A DNA stretch of 5,050 nucleotides from Candidatus Elarobacter sp. Lineage in GTDB: Bacteria > Vulcanimicrobiota > Vulcanimicrobiia > Vulcanimicrobiales > Vulcanimicrobiaceae. Of the stretch, positions 4,717-5,050 are shown piece by piece. Where the stretch lies: assembly GCA_030150085.1 (NCBI GenBank), contig JASLGJ010000562.1, positions 1 to 5,050 on the forward strand. The letters are read 5' to 3'. Below the pieces are notes generated by a model. It saw only the letters and a program-made list of their open reading frames with translations, was not told where the DNA came from and did no database searches. A program made the translations under genes and the position numbers. The stretch's first letter is position 1. Every line of letters starts with the position of its first letter.

Positions 4717-5050
4717 TTAGCGCTTGCGGGCGCCGGCCTTGGAGCCGGCTTTCTTGCCGCCGGCGGCGGCGCGCTTGGGCCCGCCGACCGAGTCCTTGAG
4801 GCCCTTGCCGGGGGTGAACGCCGGAACCTTGCGGGCCGCGATCTTGAGGGTCTCGCCCGTCTGCGGGTTGCGGCCGGTGCGCGCCTTGCGCTCCCGGACC
4901 ACGAAGCTCCCGAACGGGATCAGCTGGACTTTGTCGCCGGCCTTGAGCGCGGCGGTGATCTCGTCGAGGATCATGTCGACCATCTCACCGACCTGACGCT
5001 TCGACATCTCGAATTCGTTGGCCAGGGAGTCGACGATATCGGCTTTGGTC
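4717..5050 (-). CDS. HU-family DNA-binding protein with basic C-terminal tail (start codon just outside window)
   Basis: HU proteins are dimeric nucleoid proteins that bend and compact DNA. Reading in from the right edge, the frame gives TKADIVDSLANEFEMSKRQV, the standard HU N-terminus. The G at 5050 is probably the last base of an ATG whose first two bases lie outside, giving 111 residues. The ATG at 5007 would remove helix 1 and is rejected as a start. By that numbering, IPFGSF (45-50) is the family signature turn. The DNA-binding arm runs about 51-76, with GRNPQTGE (60-67) carrying the R-N-P tip whose proline inserts between base pairs. PAFTPGKGLKDSV (77-89) closes the fold, where a typical 90-residue HU ends. 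The extra 22 residues contain eight Lys/Arg among Gly, Ala and Ser, reminiscent of the tails of mycobacterial HupB, though much shorter. HU and IHF subunits share this fold; HU is the better fit. Confidence 0.93.
   Translation of the reverse strand, partial: TKADIVDSLANEFEMSKRQVGEMVDMILDEITAALKAGDKVQLIPFGSFVVRERKARTGRNPQTGETLKIAARKVPAFTPGKGLKDSVGGPKRAAAGGKKAGSKAGARKR

Noticed and set aside
4131..4799. 222-residue plus-strand open frame beginning inside the tRNA
   Set aside because: It starts within the tRNA, crosses a strong hairpin and runs antisense to the VOC and HU genes; it is a shadow frame.
4717..5007. Start of the HU protein at ATG 5007
   Set aside because: The frame stays open to the right edge and encodes the canonical TKADIVDSLA N-terminus; starting at 5007 would delete helix 1.

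Overview
The window is chromosomal DNA from a bacterium with very high GC content (clearly around 70% by eye). Genes are tightly packed, with 4-bp stop/start overlaps, GTG starts and strong G/C bias at third codon positions. The gene set is ordinary housekeeping and cell-envelope material: an HU nucleoid protein, a small RNase HI, tRNA-Pro(GGG), a NodB-type polysaccharide deacetylase, a VOC-fold protein, a DUF3465-like protein and membrane-anchored proteins of unknown function. The lineage cannot be fixed from this sequence. A high-GC candidate phylum such as Eremiobacterota/WPS-2 is my impression only; Actinobacteria-like or Deinococcus-like GC-rich groups are not excluded. I see no phage, IS element, CRISPR array or transfer gene.

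Layout, left to right. (1) 1-1877, minus strand: a 556-residue protein with four N-terminal membrane helices and a large soluble domain of unknown function, coupled by an ATGA overlap to the start of a GNAT acetyltransferase that runs off the left edge. (2) 1878-1945: a short divergent intergenic region whose right end carries a small hairpin over the ribosome binding site of the next gene. (3) 1946-2242, plus strand: a small DUF3465-like protein, the only protein gene on this strand. (4) 2211-4061, minus strand: an apparent operon read right to left, RNase HI, then a membrane-anchored unknown, then a polysaccharide deacetylase coupled by a GTGA overlap. The deacetylase end overlaps the DUF3465 gene tail to tail by 32 bp. 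(5) 4115-4191, plus strand: tRNA-Pro(GGG) with encoded CCA, divergent from the RNase HI gene and followed 5 nt later by a perfect 12-bp hairpin. (6) 4242-4616, minus strand: a VOC-family protein lacking the usual metal ligands at the aligned positions. (7) 4717-5050, minus strand: an HU-family protein with a basic C-terminal tail, missing only its start codon at the right edge, with a likely terminator behind it.

Functionally the window splits into envelope functions (deacetylase, two membrane-anchored unknowns) and nucleic-acid functions (HU, RNase HI, tRNA). No single pathway links them. The least explained items are the 556-residue membrane protein coupled to the GNAT gene and the 218-residue anchored protein between RNase HI and the deacetylase. 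I do not find a convincing new defence, mobile or regulatory system.
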